Below, one piece after another: positions 1 to 12,800 of a DNA stretch of 64,000 nucleotides (the stretch's first letter is position 1; every line of letters begins with the position of its first letter). A program made the translations under genes and the position numbers. The stretch is taken from the NCBI GenBank assembly GCA_026874595.1, contig CM049318.1, forward strand, positions 16,850,241 to 16,914,240, written 5' to 3'. Under the pieces are notes generated by a model. It did not search any database. It saw nothing but the letters and a program-made list of their open reading frames with translations, and was not told the origin of the DNA. Source of the DNA: Sipunculus nudus (lineage: Eukaryota > Annelida > Sipuncula > Golfingiida > Sipunculidae).

Positions 1-1312
1 CGATCAACGAGGCCAAGAGCCTGTGATCAGTCAGGCATATCAAACAATCACCTGATCACATCTCCCACCTGTATGCGGCAGGCAATGCATTGATGCATGC
101 AGGTCACTCCCCGTCACTTAGCTAATTTACGTTTTAAGATACCATGGTAATTCACATCACTGCGTTTCTTGCAAGGCCGTGGTTTACACCTCCATGACGT
201 TTCGCAGAGATGATAGTAAGCATGAGCTCTAAACGTTGCTTCCGACCGGAAATCCCTTTTAGGGTCCACGAAAAGCTGGAGGTTTTGTGAGCACTGGAGG
301 AGATACCCGGTCCAAAACTTCAATCGCGGCGAAACTTCAGAAAGTTGAAAATGGCATGACGATGCCCGCTCCCCCAACCATCCTGTCATAAAGACGATCA
401 TAGAAGTTTGAGTCATTAATAAGATATCCAGAAAATAAGGCGCGATAGTCGGGGAAATAATTATCTAGTTAAATAGTTTTCCTACGCATAACGTTATTAC
501 TGTGCCGCATATTTCCAGACATTTGACCTCATGACCAACACACTACGAATCTTTCTGCTGGCAAGTTGCGGATTTTGTCAGTTATTGAAGCATGCGGCAC
601 AAAACTTACAGGAAATAAATTGTCAGGTGCGAATAAAGTAATTTGATATGCCGTTGTGCAATAAAAATGTTCATAAACGATTCTGTTTCCTTTTTATTGA
701 TGATTTATTTAATATAATTTGAGATATAATGCTTCTTCTATGACTCAAAAGGACATCGATGTTGAAGCCCGCATAATGTCACATACCGGTTATTATCATA
801 ATTTATGCATGCACCACCGATATGACAATAAGCAGGCTTGACTGTACTTACAGGAAAAAAAACGTGCCGTGGTCAAAGTTGGGCAAAATTTAAGGTACCA
901 GTTTTATAGTTTTGCCAATATTTAAAAATATTTAACAAATTTTGATCTAATTTTTGGTATACAATTAAATTTTGATTAATTAAAGTTGTATTACTGAAAA
1001 AAAGTCCCTTCCTTTAACACTTTTAGTCTTACTTGACCAAATATCTTTCCTGATTTTTTACAAAGTCTATTATGTTTGGGCCCACAACTTTTTTAAATTA
1101 AATAAAACTGACTTAATTTCTGGCATGTACAAAGGAACTATATAGAGGAATATTTATGGTAAATATGAAGAAAACCAGATGAGTGGTTTTGATATTAGGC
1201 AGTCCTGAAGTATGAAAATAGATTTCTAATAAAAAATTGAGGGTTTTCCTTAATATCTCAGAGGAACGAAGTCCTATTGAGCCAATTTTCAGCATGGTAG
1301 GACATTTTTGGG

Positions 1313-1470
1313 ACATCTAACGGTATGCCGAATTTCAGATTCATAGGTCCAATGGTGTCGAAATGTGCCGGTCTGACAGACGGACATCCGGACGGCACGA
1401 CAGACGCCGGACAATGGACCACGACTATAGCTCAGATGACTTATAGTCAGCTGAGCTAAAAATCTATGGC
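1313..1470 (+). repeat. Repeat tail ending in a hairpin-forming segment
   Basis: Follows a decayed repeat with GACAGACGGACATCCGGACGG. At 1428-1458, TAGCTCAGATGAC and GTCAGCTGAGCTA form a 13-pair stem with one mismatch and a 5-base loop. Similar CTCAGCTGAC words recur in the array at 63180-64000. Confidence 0.45.
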
Positions 1471-2269
1471 ACCTTTACAAAACAATAACAAGGTAGGAAT
1501 ATATGAAGGAGTGCCTAAATGCTTGTTTCCTCCCTTTCACAACAAATTAAACATAAATTTGAAAACTACTTTTATTATTCATAGTTTTGAGGGATTTGTT
1601 TGTGTTCTCTGGTCGGTTCTTATGAACTTAGTACCTGTTATAACTAAAATGTTTTGCAGCTGCAAAAACAGTAACATTTGATATTTCAGGTTCTAATTAA
1701 GATAACAGCGGGTTGATAGAAGAAAATAATCGCTTAAGAGCAGAAATATCTGACCTACATGAAAGTGTGCGACTTTGTATTCATATACAGAGTTAAGATG
1801 AGCTCTGTCTAAAAATCAGATCAAAAAGAGGAATTGCTGTACAACAAATTGTTTAATCTATCACAGTCATTGTGAATGGTCTAGCAATATTTTGGATAAT
1901 CATTCACATACAAATTACATACCAGGTAAGACATTATTTTTACTTGGTAGTCGGAGGAATGGCTCCTGAAACCTATAGCCTAGAACTTTTTATACTGTCT
2001 CCTTTGTATAAAAAAATATCCCAGAATACATGCCAACATGGGTACTGTACAGACTACTCATGTTCTGTTTGACAGAGCTCTGTCATATTATGCAATTTTT
2101 TTTTGTCGAATGATTGCGCTTTACAATGTTTAGGGTCACCTGATTGGTTGCTCGTTATTCCAATGCTTATGATTATTCTTTGAATGAATATGCGATTAAG
2201 GTCATATAGAGTTAATGGAGAGATCAATTTCCTTGCCCCTAAGATACAATTTTTTTAAAGAAAATTTAC

Positions 2270-2483
2270 TTTAATCAAGAAATTATATATATTCACCCAC
2301 ACACTTATGATATAATTTCAACATGCAACATTAAACAGAATTAATTAACTATACATCATTATACTCTCTCAAAAATTTTGATCAGACATTTTCCCCAGGA
2401 ATTCCCGGTACTAACCAGTTTTCCCCAATTATTCCCAATTAATCCCGGGTTTTTCTCACTGTCCGGGAAAAACAACAACCCTG
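2270..2483 (-). mobile_element. Truncated second copy of the 11401-12055 hAT-type element
   Basis: Read on the minus strand from 2483, it begins CAGGGTTGTTGTTTTTCCC and follows the left 200 bases of the element at 11401, including the TGATCAAAATTTTTGAG and TAATGTTGCATGTTGAAAT stretches. The match fades near 2270 and no other terminus is found, so it is a one-ended remnant with no detectable target duplication. Confidence 0.75.
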
Positions 2484-2510
2484 ACATAATTATAACATAA
2501 TTAATTAGAC

Positions 2511-2700
2511 CAGCTTCTGTGGCTCAGGGGTAGAGTGCAGGACTCAAATCTGGGAGATTGTGAGGTCAAATCTCAGCCAAGGCAGTGAGATTTTTCATGG
2601 TCTGCCCCCACCCAGGGTGCTCTGTTCCCAAATATAAGGGGACTAAAATATGCACATCCCACATTCTTGTGTTACTGAAAACATATAAATCCATAGGTCA
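2511..2700 (+). mobile_element. tRNA-derived SINE, copy 1
   Basis: The head at 2513-2585 has an A box TGGCTCAGGGGTAGAGTG and a B box GAGGTCAAATCTC with tRNA-like spacing, then a body GTGAGATTTTTCATGGTCTGC. The tRNA fold is degraded and the body is shared with the copy at 14745-14939, so this is a SINE and not a working tRNA gene. Confidence 0.7.
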
Positions 2701-3240
2701 AGGTTACCAGTTTTCTAACTTCTCTAAGAATGTGATGGTAAGTAGGCCTGCTTGTGTGAAATTGGAGGAAAAATATACACTACTAAATAGTTATCAGGAT
2801 CATAAGAATCTTATAATGTTGCAGATTGACCTTAAAAATAAAGGTCAAGGACACAGTATTTGAACTGTGGCGATAACAACCAGTGTGTCAAATTTGAGGG
2901 AAAAATATGCAATTTTTAGCTTCATATGTCATGGGGTTCACAATAATTTTGCATTTTGGTGGATTTGAGCTTCAAGATCCTGGACAAGTTTTTGAACTAT
3001 TCCAAGAAGTTGGTTTGAACAAATTATGTGTGAAATTTGAGGAAAGCAGGTGCAATACCTCAAAAGTTATGGGGTTAACAATATTTCTACATTTTGGCAG
3101 ATTTTATTTCGAAGATAAAGATCAGGGTCACCAGTTTTTAAAATTGTCAGCTATTTTGGTAGAAACAATTTATGCTTCAATTTCAGGAAAAAATATGTGT
3201 CTTTTCAAAAGTTATTGCGTTCAGAAGATATCAGACAGAT
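2697..3240. repeat. Degenerate ~140-bp tandem repeat, about four units
   Basis: Related anchors recur at 2697 (GGTCAAGGTTACCAG), 2843 (GGTCAAGGACACAG), about 2979 (CCTGGACAAG) and 3124 (GGGTCACCAG). Between them lie repeated phrases such as GTGTGAAATTTGAGG and GTTATGGGGTTAACAAT. Adjacent to SINE copy 1, downstream of the last visible TYW4 exon. Confidence 0.6.
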
Positions 3241-3331
3241 GACAATGACTGATGACAGACAATGACAAATAAATAAGGAGATAAATAAGGAGACAAGTCT
3301 TAATCAAGAACGACGATGGTATTCTTCTCAC

Positions 3332-6300
3332 CAGGTTTGTGTATCGCTGTATTTGTGCTTCTCTTGTTGGGTAGTTATTGATGTTCTTCAGAGGTGACCC
3401 AATCTTCTTAAAGTGATTGACCCTGCATGCAAAAACAGAAATACTGAGGTGTAAAAAACAGAAATACTGAGGTGTAACAAACTAAAACACTAACTTAGTA
3501 AATCAAATAGGAATCTTTTGATAATATGGATTTTTTCTACTTATTTATCATACTTTCAGTTACTTTTAACACAGGCAGTCTTACACTGAAAGCATCTGAT
3601 ATCTAGTTATCTACAATCTAATAAATGCTAGCCTATATATCTCATTTGTTTGGCTTATATACCCAGGTTCATTCATGCATAAGTGACTGGAAATTTGCGA
3701 ATATTCCTTTATGACATTCCTGGATCTGGGTTATGTACCTGATCCACACCAAAATCTAATCAATTTTTCACTGGCTCATTCCTGAAATTCACTGCAAATT
3801 TCATAATATTCTCTTCATGATTGCATGAGTTATATTCTGACAAACATTACCACAAATGGAAGTGAAAGCATACTCACATGGCAGAGGCAATCACAATAGC
3901 AGAGTACCAGTAGCTCATGCCTCTGTGAAGCCTTACATATTTCAAGGATTTTTATGGATGGATTAGAAGTAAAAAATATATATACAACAGGTGTGTTGCC
4001 ATGTCAAACTTCTTTATCAACTTTGGCAAATACTGGGTTTAAACATGGGACATTCAGTTCTCATGTCTAATACTAAAATAATCAGATTTCATCCCATCTG
4101 AGAAAACTAAAAGCACTGCATAATACTCACATAACAATTCCAAAGGCATCATATGGTAAAATCTGGAAAACATGAAAAGAGCAAAACATAATCAGTTTCA
4201 TCATTCAAGCATCCTGTGTAAATTCCTCATTATATTTCAAAATAAGAAATCCAGTGAATACTCCATTTGATATGAACTTAAATATAACACACTGAAATTT
4301 TATCTTCTTGACTGATGAAATGCCCTATCTTTTCCCTGATATCTGGAACAGCTTGGAACACTAAAATATAGTGGAAGAAAGTTTATATGGCAAGGAATTA
4401 ACTGAACAATGAACTTTTCCTATAAAATAATGTAATGAAAAGTCAATAGGCACTTGTGAGTTAAAAGATCTTTAGCCCACACAGCTAACCATTTACATCA
4501 GTTTTTGATGACCATTCACTCTCTTACCTGCTCATAATTGATGAATACGCTGTTTGGAAACTCTGATGCGATCCATTGAATGAGCTTGGTGGTGCTGAAA
4601 ATATAACAGGTTTGTTGGACTCAGAAAAGATTTATACACATGTAAAAAACAATATAAAAGTTCAACTGGATTAGACATCATATAGTTAATATTGGGTTAG
4701 ATAAAGGAGCAGACCCTTCCTGACTGCAACCCTTCTAGAACCTATAAGGCCAAATTATGAAACCTTAGAGACTCATACTAATGTCTTAATGACTGAGAAT
4801 CCTGTGCATAGAACATGCACCTGATACCTGGAAGGCTTAATTATAACATTTCTTTCTAACTTTACAGTTACATTTATCATTGTTCAATTGACAGTGCCAG
4901 TGACAGGCTATGGAGTACGGACCCACCTTAAAAAATAAAATAACATACAATTAACATTGTAAAATTAATAAAATAATAAATAACTGCAGAACTTAACTGT
5001 TCCCCCAGATTCCCGAAAACATTGTTGATGACAGAGGATACAATTTTGTTTGTTTTACACTTTAAAGAACACTTTATAGTCAGGACAACATGACTTACTG
5101 TTTTGGTGCCATGTAGGTCAAGGCCACCTCAGAGAGGAACATGGTAGGTAGGTCAAAGTTCACTGAGCATGCCTGCAAAGTGCCCCTGAGAAGTTCTAGT
5201 TTTGTGAGATCAACACCTAGAAGACTGTAGTCCTTTGACTTTAAAACTAAAAAAAAAATATTTTTAATGTTTCAATAAGGAATAATTTTATAATTGTGCA
5301 GACTTTACTAGTTGCTGGTTCCTGCAGGACAAGGCCCTCTCTTATAATTTCAACTATGGTTTACACTGCTTTAGCCTTCCAAATCAACCCACAGTAATCT
5401 ATAATATTATAACCATATTTTCTCTGAGCCCTGCAACATTAAAGGTATGAGTGGAATTAGGTTTTATTCTCATTTTTATACAACTGAGGACTTGTGGTGT
5501 GTGCTTCTGTTGCTATTAAATAACACAAAAGTACCCTGAATTCCAGAAAAATGTAATTTAAAGTGATAGTAAATGCCAACACAGTGGAGAAACCTGGTAT
5601 ATTTTGCTGAACATATGTTTTGGCCACAAGGGATAGTAATTAACACCAACTATACACCTACCTTTTCTGTGAATTTGTGTTATTTCTGGCATACTCTAGC
5701 ATGTGTACATGTTCATGTACACTAATTAATTCCTATTAAGGGAAGTTCTTATAATGCCTCTGTGATGGACATACGATAATATGAGCTTGTTTTGTTTCCA
5801 ACCTATTTTTTTAAAAGGCTAGATGGATAATCCAGGGTTAATATACATCAGATATCAGAATAGGCTCCTTCAAGGCCATCTCTAACAACTTCTGGAAGGA
5901 CAAGAAGAAAAATTTACTACCTTCATAATAAAATCTCAAAGGGAGGGAATTATCTGACAGGGATGCCAATAAGGCTTATTATACTAATCAGCAAAACTAC
6001 TTATTTGTCATACAAGCATTTAAGTGCAAGTATTTTCAAAATGGATGGTTTTCTAGAAGGGTATAATTTAGTGGTTTGACTAGTACCAGAATATGATTTT
6101 TTGAGTGCCAGTCTGTGATTGTTTGATTTGGGTGCAAGTCTATGTTTTTTTTTTTGCCCCATTCTAAAAATATGAAACCAGTCTCAATCACAGGAAAAGC
6201 AGTTCTGTATGGTTTTGCCTGGTATTAATAAATGGCTGAATTCAGTTTAAATAGACAAATTATAATAATATCGTAATTTAATAAATAAAATTAAATTAAA

Positions 6301-9300
6301 TCAGGATGAAAATTTTATAAAGATTTACAGATCCATGTCTGGGCATTTTAAAACCCAGTGAGACTACAATTAATTGTGACTGGTCAATTTGTACTGCAAT
6401 TACGGTGAAAATAGACTGTATCCTTGTGTCCTGTTACATATCCACACATCAAAGGGCACAGACATAAAGGATATGTGCATCTGAACTTTAGCTATACAGG
6501 GTTAAAGAAGGGAATATTGAATTCTAAACATTACTTATACCCTGTCTACACCTCTATTATTGTTTATTTAACTCTAACAGGCATCAACTGGATTAATTAA
6601 TAAAATTTAAACAAAGTGCACTATTTTGGCCCAATGTTGTCATAATGCTAGTATAATTAATGAGTGGAGTGTTAAGGCAAAACTTAAGCCTAAAACTTCT
6701 CGGGAGGATGCTAGATTCATAGTTTTGCCAAAACCAGTTTTAGTTTCACTATATTAAAGTGAACAGTTTCCCAGAACCGGTTTTGTATTTCAAGCAGGGA
6801 ATGCAACTGTGCGAGTTGAGAACCAGTTTATGCTTGTTTCATTTGAGTACCAGTCTATGACTGTTTGATTTGAGTTAAAAAGCCTGTGACTGTTTTAGTA
6901 ACATTACCTATGGATGGGTAAGCTGCAGTGTCCTGTAACTCAACCAGCAGGTCACTCAGTGCAGGTTTACTCTCTATCAGACGTCTCTTCCTGTTACACA
7001 ATTCTGGAAAGTCAACCTGCAAATGTAACAGGTTATATACATTAAGAGAAAGCTGGTAATGCCACAGCAATATTATGTTTATAATGAATATACCAGTAAG
7101 GGTATTTTGCCCTTGTTCATGTGACTTTAAAAAAGTTGTATCTTTCAAAAATGCTGTTTGATAACAATGAGACGCAAGCTCTCATTGGTCTAATTCTTCA
7201 CCAATCATATGCCAAAATGGATGTTATCAGACCAATGAGAGTAGGTGTCACATGTTTAAATTCTAGTTGGATGCACAATGTGATACTATGCTCTCATAAC
7301 AATTCTTTGCCCTGTCCACATCCTGGTGATCATAACCAGAGAACCTGCTATACATAGCAGCAGATACACAACAATGTCTGGGATGACTGCTGCATATAAC
7401 CACTTCATGAGGGGCGTATGGAACATTACACCAAAATTAAATGTACTCACAGGAATCTCACACAACACTGACCTCAACGTAAACAGCTTCTGCCAGAAGC
7501 CCTTGTGACTTGAGTCTCCAATAAGCCGAATCAAAGCCAGCCCCCAGTGAAATCACCTGTAAAGATAAAAATAATCTTTGGTTGTATTCATAATAACAGA
7601 GATTGAATTTTCATGATTTTCACTTTTTTAAGTTTCTGGAGGGTTCCATTTTCATGATCTCACTTAACAGCAGCCTATATAGACTAAAGCCATTATTCTA
7701 TGAATTATTCCATATGTGTGCAAAATGTTTACAATATGAAAAGACCAACCAAAGCTTACATGAAGAGAAAGGTAGTTCTTCTTAAATATTAGATCATTCA
7801 AAAGATCTGATATTATTTTTATATCAGCTTAATATAACATTTCAGTTTTGTGCAGGTGGAATATGGTGTTCAGAAGGGTTTTAATTTCACAGTTATTTCC
7901 ATTTCGGGGTTATTAAAAAATTTAAACCCTCACAAGCAAAAGCTACAGTATATAAAATAATTTAATGTCAGCTATTCATCTCCCCTCTCTATAGAACTTG
8001 TTTGATTTCTGGCTTACTCTCCATAGCCATCAATAAACTCTAGGTAATTCCTTTTATGATATGTTCTTATAATGCCTCTGTGATGGATGTATGAGCTTGT
8101 CTATATACAAGCTGTTAATAAACACAGCATTGTTGACAAAAAGAAAAATCATGTGGCTAAGGTGGCTGGTTGCATATGTGTGAAAGTTGAAAGGTCACTA
8201 GTTGCAAAACGACCTTTGCAAAACACAGGGTCATCTGACTTCCTGCCAGGTGTCCTATGGATTATTTTGGCCCGTACCCCACAACATAAACACAGAGATA
8301 TCAACAAAACAAACAGCCTGTGTATGGTTGAATCAGTGTTTTCTGGCCCATTTTTATAAAAGGTTCAAGTGGTTATTGTTATTAATAGATGTCAGTTATC
8401 AGAATAGGCCCCTTTAACAAGCCATGTCATAAATACATGAAAATTGTACATAATTTATTGTTTAATATGCTACATGCTACCATGCATTTATAGTAAGATG
8501 CATTTAACTGCTTGAGTGACATCTGTTAGTTATACTTTAATTTTTCATAAAAAGTTGTGATGTTGTTATCAAAATCTGATGTTTGAACTAGAAATCTGCA
8601 CTTTAAGGAATGCAAGCCTTCCCCATGTGAGGGGTCACTAATGTGGGATGCTCCTAAAATTGTTTTTACGTTCAATTATTTGGCCTATATTTCTGGGTTC
8701 ATGCATGCATAAGTGAATGCACATTTGTGAATATTCCATGACATTGTTCCTGAATCCATATAATGTGCCAGATCCATGCAAAAATCTTGCCTGGCCCACC
8801 CTGATTTGCCAGGGGCATTTCACAAGATTCCATTGTGAACAAACACATAAAAAAACACACAAAGAGGGACGAATGCATGCCCTCCTGGCGGAGGCAATAA
8901 ATCTTGAATTAAGGTGTTCTGTTATTATCAAAAAATGTTATTTGAATAACAGTGTAATTTGAGAAATTATAACAATACAAAACATTTATGGATGTCTGTA
9001 TTTGTGTCTGTGCATGTGTGTATGAATTAATCTTTTTTTACCTGCTTTGGTGTTCCTGTGTGGGACTGTAGAAATTTGGTGAAGCAATGGTCGACAGCCT
9101 TGGCTCTTATGTAGTATCCCCTGAGGAAAAAGAAATGATGCATGAATATTTACTCAAATGGACTTGTTACAATGAAATATCACAACCTAAACAGTGGTAA
9201 CCTTTACAAAGGATTTGATGTGAATGTCTGAGGCACACCCTACAAAAATATATAAAATTAAGATTTCAGAATTAAAGTGATAAGGTTGCCTTGAGATAAT

Positions 9301-9838
9301 TCAAATCTGACACTGAATTTCAAACTATAAATTTGTATTCAGAGAGAGCAGATCTTCACCAACACAGCTCATTACCCCAATATGTGAGGCATGTGTGATA
9401 AATACAGCAGAACCATCACAGAACATTACAGGATATGACTGAAACATGAATATGACTGATCATTTGCTATACATTACCTATTCATAAGAGGGGACCGCCG
9501 GACTTTCTTGGCCACAAAGTGCTGGAGGTAGTCATCTGTGAAGTAGCCCAAGGATGCTGCTGAACATTTACTGACGATGCTGCTGTCATTGGTGCCCTGG
9601 ACCTGGTAACAGAGACTTATGTATTACATATTCTCAGATGGATAGCAAGACATTAGACTCTGTGTTAACAGTTCTCCAACAGAAGACAAACTATTGGACA
9701 AGATGTTGTCCAGACTCTATACACTGAACTGAAAGCACTGACAACATAAAGCAACATTTCCATACCAATACTGTGGAATAAAAATAATTAAATTTGCTTT
9801 AAATAGCATCATGCTATATAAATCTCTCCCTCACTCTT

Positions 9839-9891
<53 letters not shown>

Positions 9892-12800
9892 TAAGATACC
9901 ATGGTATGAATTACCAGGCCTGAAGAAATTTGAACAGCACAGAGGCTTCACCATTTTCAATAGACTCAATAGATCCACAAATCTTCTGTCAGCAGAGAAC
10001 GGTTTTTTGCCACCTTCTGCCTGCCGTGCACCAGAAATAGGTGTCTGCTGGCAGAAACCAAACCCTGTAAAATTTATGACAATTGATAATTTAAACAAAA
10101 TTTTTCCCTTCTGATAAACTTGATCATCTAAGGCTTGTACTGAATCCATACAATCCTAAGCCACTGGTAGGTATATTTTTATAATCATACATATTAATAA
10201 AATATTTATTAACATTTCATTACTTGTGACATATAAATGATTTAAATTGTGTAAAATATTAAGAATTAATTAATTTAGCAAAATAATTAGTGACTCGGCA
10301 TGACAGGCAGCAGAGTTTTCAGTTTGATCTGTGAATGGTCTAACAGAAATCAGTTAGATTAATAAGGACTGGATTAAACAGGTTTATTTCAGTTTTATCC
10401 ATGTCTGGGTGTATACTGTCTGTGACATTTATATTAAGTTTAGCTTTCCATGGTGAAAAATTAAGTTGCAATAAGAAACACCTCTGTTTAGTTGACCGAA
10501 TTATTATTCATTTATATATATATATATTAAATTATCATAACTGTCAAAAGTCGCTACTGACCAGTGTGCCATGATACATTTTCATATAATACCATGAAAA
10601 CTGGTCTAACGGACACCTCACTTAGGCAGACAACAGGCTATAACGGACATGATAGTTAAGTCCCTTCAAAATTCCCTATATGTTATGTATAAGCGGAACC
10701 TCTGTAAGGCGGACACCTCGCTACTGAGGACAACGGACAGCAGATTTCAACTCAAACCAACATTCTAAGAGTAAATGAACCTGGCAAATGTGGACACGAT
10801 ACGCCACCTCCCGTGGACACTGATCACTCGCCCCAGGCAACATCAAAGACCACCGGTACTGTTGCTGTTCCCCGGACTGGAACACAAAGGATTATGCAAT
10901 CCCCAGTTGTTACCTTAATGCATGTCAGTGCTCATGTCATGGTGTGATGTGCTCCTAAGTTAAACACAGCAAATATGAAGCAGTAAACATTGTGTCACTT
11001 TATTTCGTGGTTGATCATTCACACGTTGCGGAGCTGCATATGTTTCGCTCAACCACGGTGTCTTAAATTGATTAAACGGCTACCAATTTACCATGTGTCT
11101 CTGATCTCACCACGCAATATCTAACTGTAAAATTAGCCACTTTGTTATAGCAGGCTGTTTGATATTAATTTATCTGTTTTGCTCAGTATATCTCAAACTG
11201 ATCTGTTCAGTGTCAAGCATCTGCTCGCTCCGTAGCTGTTTGTACCGTGCCAACGTGCACAAGCTCCTCGGGGTTCGTTTAATCTCAGGTGTCTTCAACA
11301 TTAGAGAACATCAAACCAAATAACCATCACCAAAGAAAGTTTATTTTAGGCTAATATCTTTGAGATATCATCATTATCTTTGAGATTATCACATTTGGAT
11401 CAGGGTTGTTATTTTTCCCAGGAAAAGCTAGTTTTTCCCGGACAGTTGGAAAAACCTGGGATTAATTGGGAATAACTGGGGAAAACTGGTTAGTACTGGG
11501 AATAACTGGGGAAAATGTCTGATCAAAATTTTTGAGTATAATGATGTATAGTTAATTAATTCTGTTTAATGTTGCATGTTGAAATTATATTATATGTGTG
11601 TGTGTATGTATATATATATATATATAATAACATGTAACATGTTACTGCACCCTGAGAGGTCCATCAGAGTTGGATTGGTAAATATGTATCAATGAACCTT
11701 TTTTCTTAGCCATCAATGGACTTTTTCAGTGTAACTGATATATCTGATTATCTGTTTACCTATCACTATGTATATACATACAAACAAGCTGTTTTTTAAG
11801 GAAAACAATATCAATTTTCATATCGTGGTTTTGTGATTTGAGTATGTTTGTTTAAATATATATGTGTGTGTGTGTGTGTGTGAGATGATATTTCCTTTTA
11901 ATTCAGTCAGATATCTGCTGGTCTCTCCTTTTATAAGATTATTAGAGGTTTTTCCGATTTTTCCCATTTTCCCACTTTGAGGTTTTTCCAAAGGCGGTAA
12001 ATATCAGTATTTACCAGCTGGTAAATACCGCACAGGGAAAAACTTAACAACCCTGATTTGGATAGCTGAACAAGGACAGTTTTAGGCAATGCCGCCAGGT
12101 GTGTGATTATCTTAACCATTAATAAAATTAACATTCATCAAGTTTTGATAAGTCTGCATGTTTATAAGTAAAACCCATCAACATCATAAGGAATGTTTGT
12201 AGAGCTTTAACTTCTGAGAAAATACGGAGGTTCATCCAAGCATTGAGAGAAGACTGGTGTTGTGGGAAGGCTTCAGAGGACCATTTACGCTCTAGATAAT
12301 CAGCAGGCAGAATGAAGGTTGCAGGTAATTACATTACAGTATTTGTAATAAGATATGTAATGTGACATATTAATCGCATTCCCATGGACTGTAAACCGGT
12401 ATGATACCATAGAATCACTCGAAACTGCACTTGTCAATAATTAGGGTGATGGGACTATCTTTAAAATCCAAGATCCACCGGGTCTGACACAGAGAGGGTC
12501 TGATTAGGCCTTTTTCCTACTGACTACAACTGTATTTGTATATGCATATAATATATTTGTATATACTTTTGTTTAGAAGGCTTTTGTATGTATAGTTATT
12601 TAGTTTTTTCTCTGCTATATATTTATAAAAATTAAAAAGGTGTAACATCTTGATAGAACAGTATTTCTAAGCTCAAACCAGTCAAATGAGTCTGAGCTCA
12701 TCAAGTTACAAATATATTATTATTAAAATGTTTTAAAATTACTTATAAAATTTTACTTTTTTTATTGTTAGTTCAGATAACATGCAGTCAGTTTTGAGTA

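Larger units (their letters stand above)
1..3331. other. Left flank: TYW4 intron 9 or 3' region, repeats only
   Basis: No exon continuing TYW4 (expected to begin near a Gly-Trp) was found. It holds the hAT fragment, SINE copy 1, the ~140-bp tandem repeat, the repeat tail near 1313-1470, and an unsupported minus-strand frame at 114-416. Confidence 0.5.

Noticed and set aside
114-416. 100-codon minus-strand frame with several Cys
   Set aside because: No recognisable domain and no splice connection to TYW4. Shares the TACCATGGTA repeat word with 9890-9910.
1690-1795. Plus-strand coiled-coil-like stretch (EENNRLRAEISDLHESVRL) after a good acceptor
   Set aside because: Only about 30 codons, bounded by stops, and no companion exons. 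Probably a fragment of a mobile element or chance.
2513-2585. Possible tRNA gene
   Set aside because: Box A and B are present but the cloverleaf is degraded and the sequence continues into a SINE body shared with another copy.
3840-3925. Possible extra TYW4 exon between exons 8 and 9
   Set aside because: Exon 8 (ending AT) joins exon 9 (starting G) directly to complete Met and the family sequence continues. This stretch belongs to a dispersed repeat.
9814-10149. Minus-strand frame with an exon-like stretch (GFGFCQQTPISGARQAEGGK) after a good acceptor
   Set aside because: No matching domain and no in-phase link to TYW4 exons 1 and 2, which join directly. It shares a YHGIL-type repeat word with 114-416 and abuts a TA tract, so it is probably mobile-element sequence.
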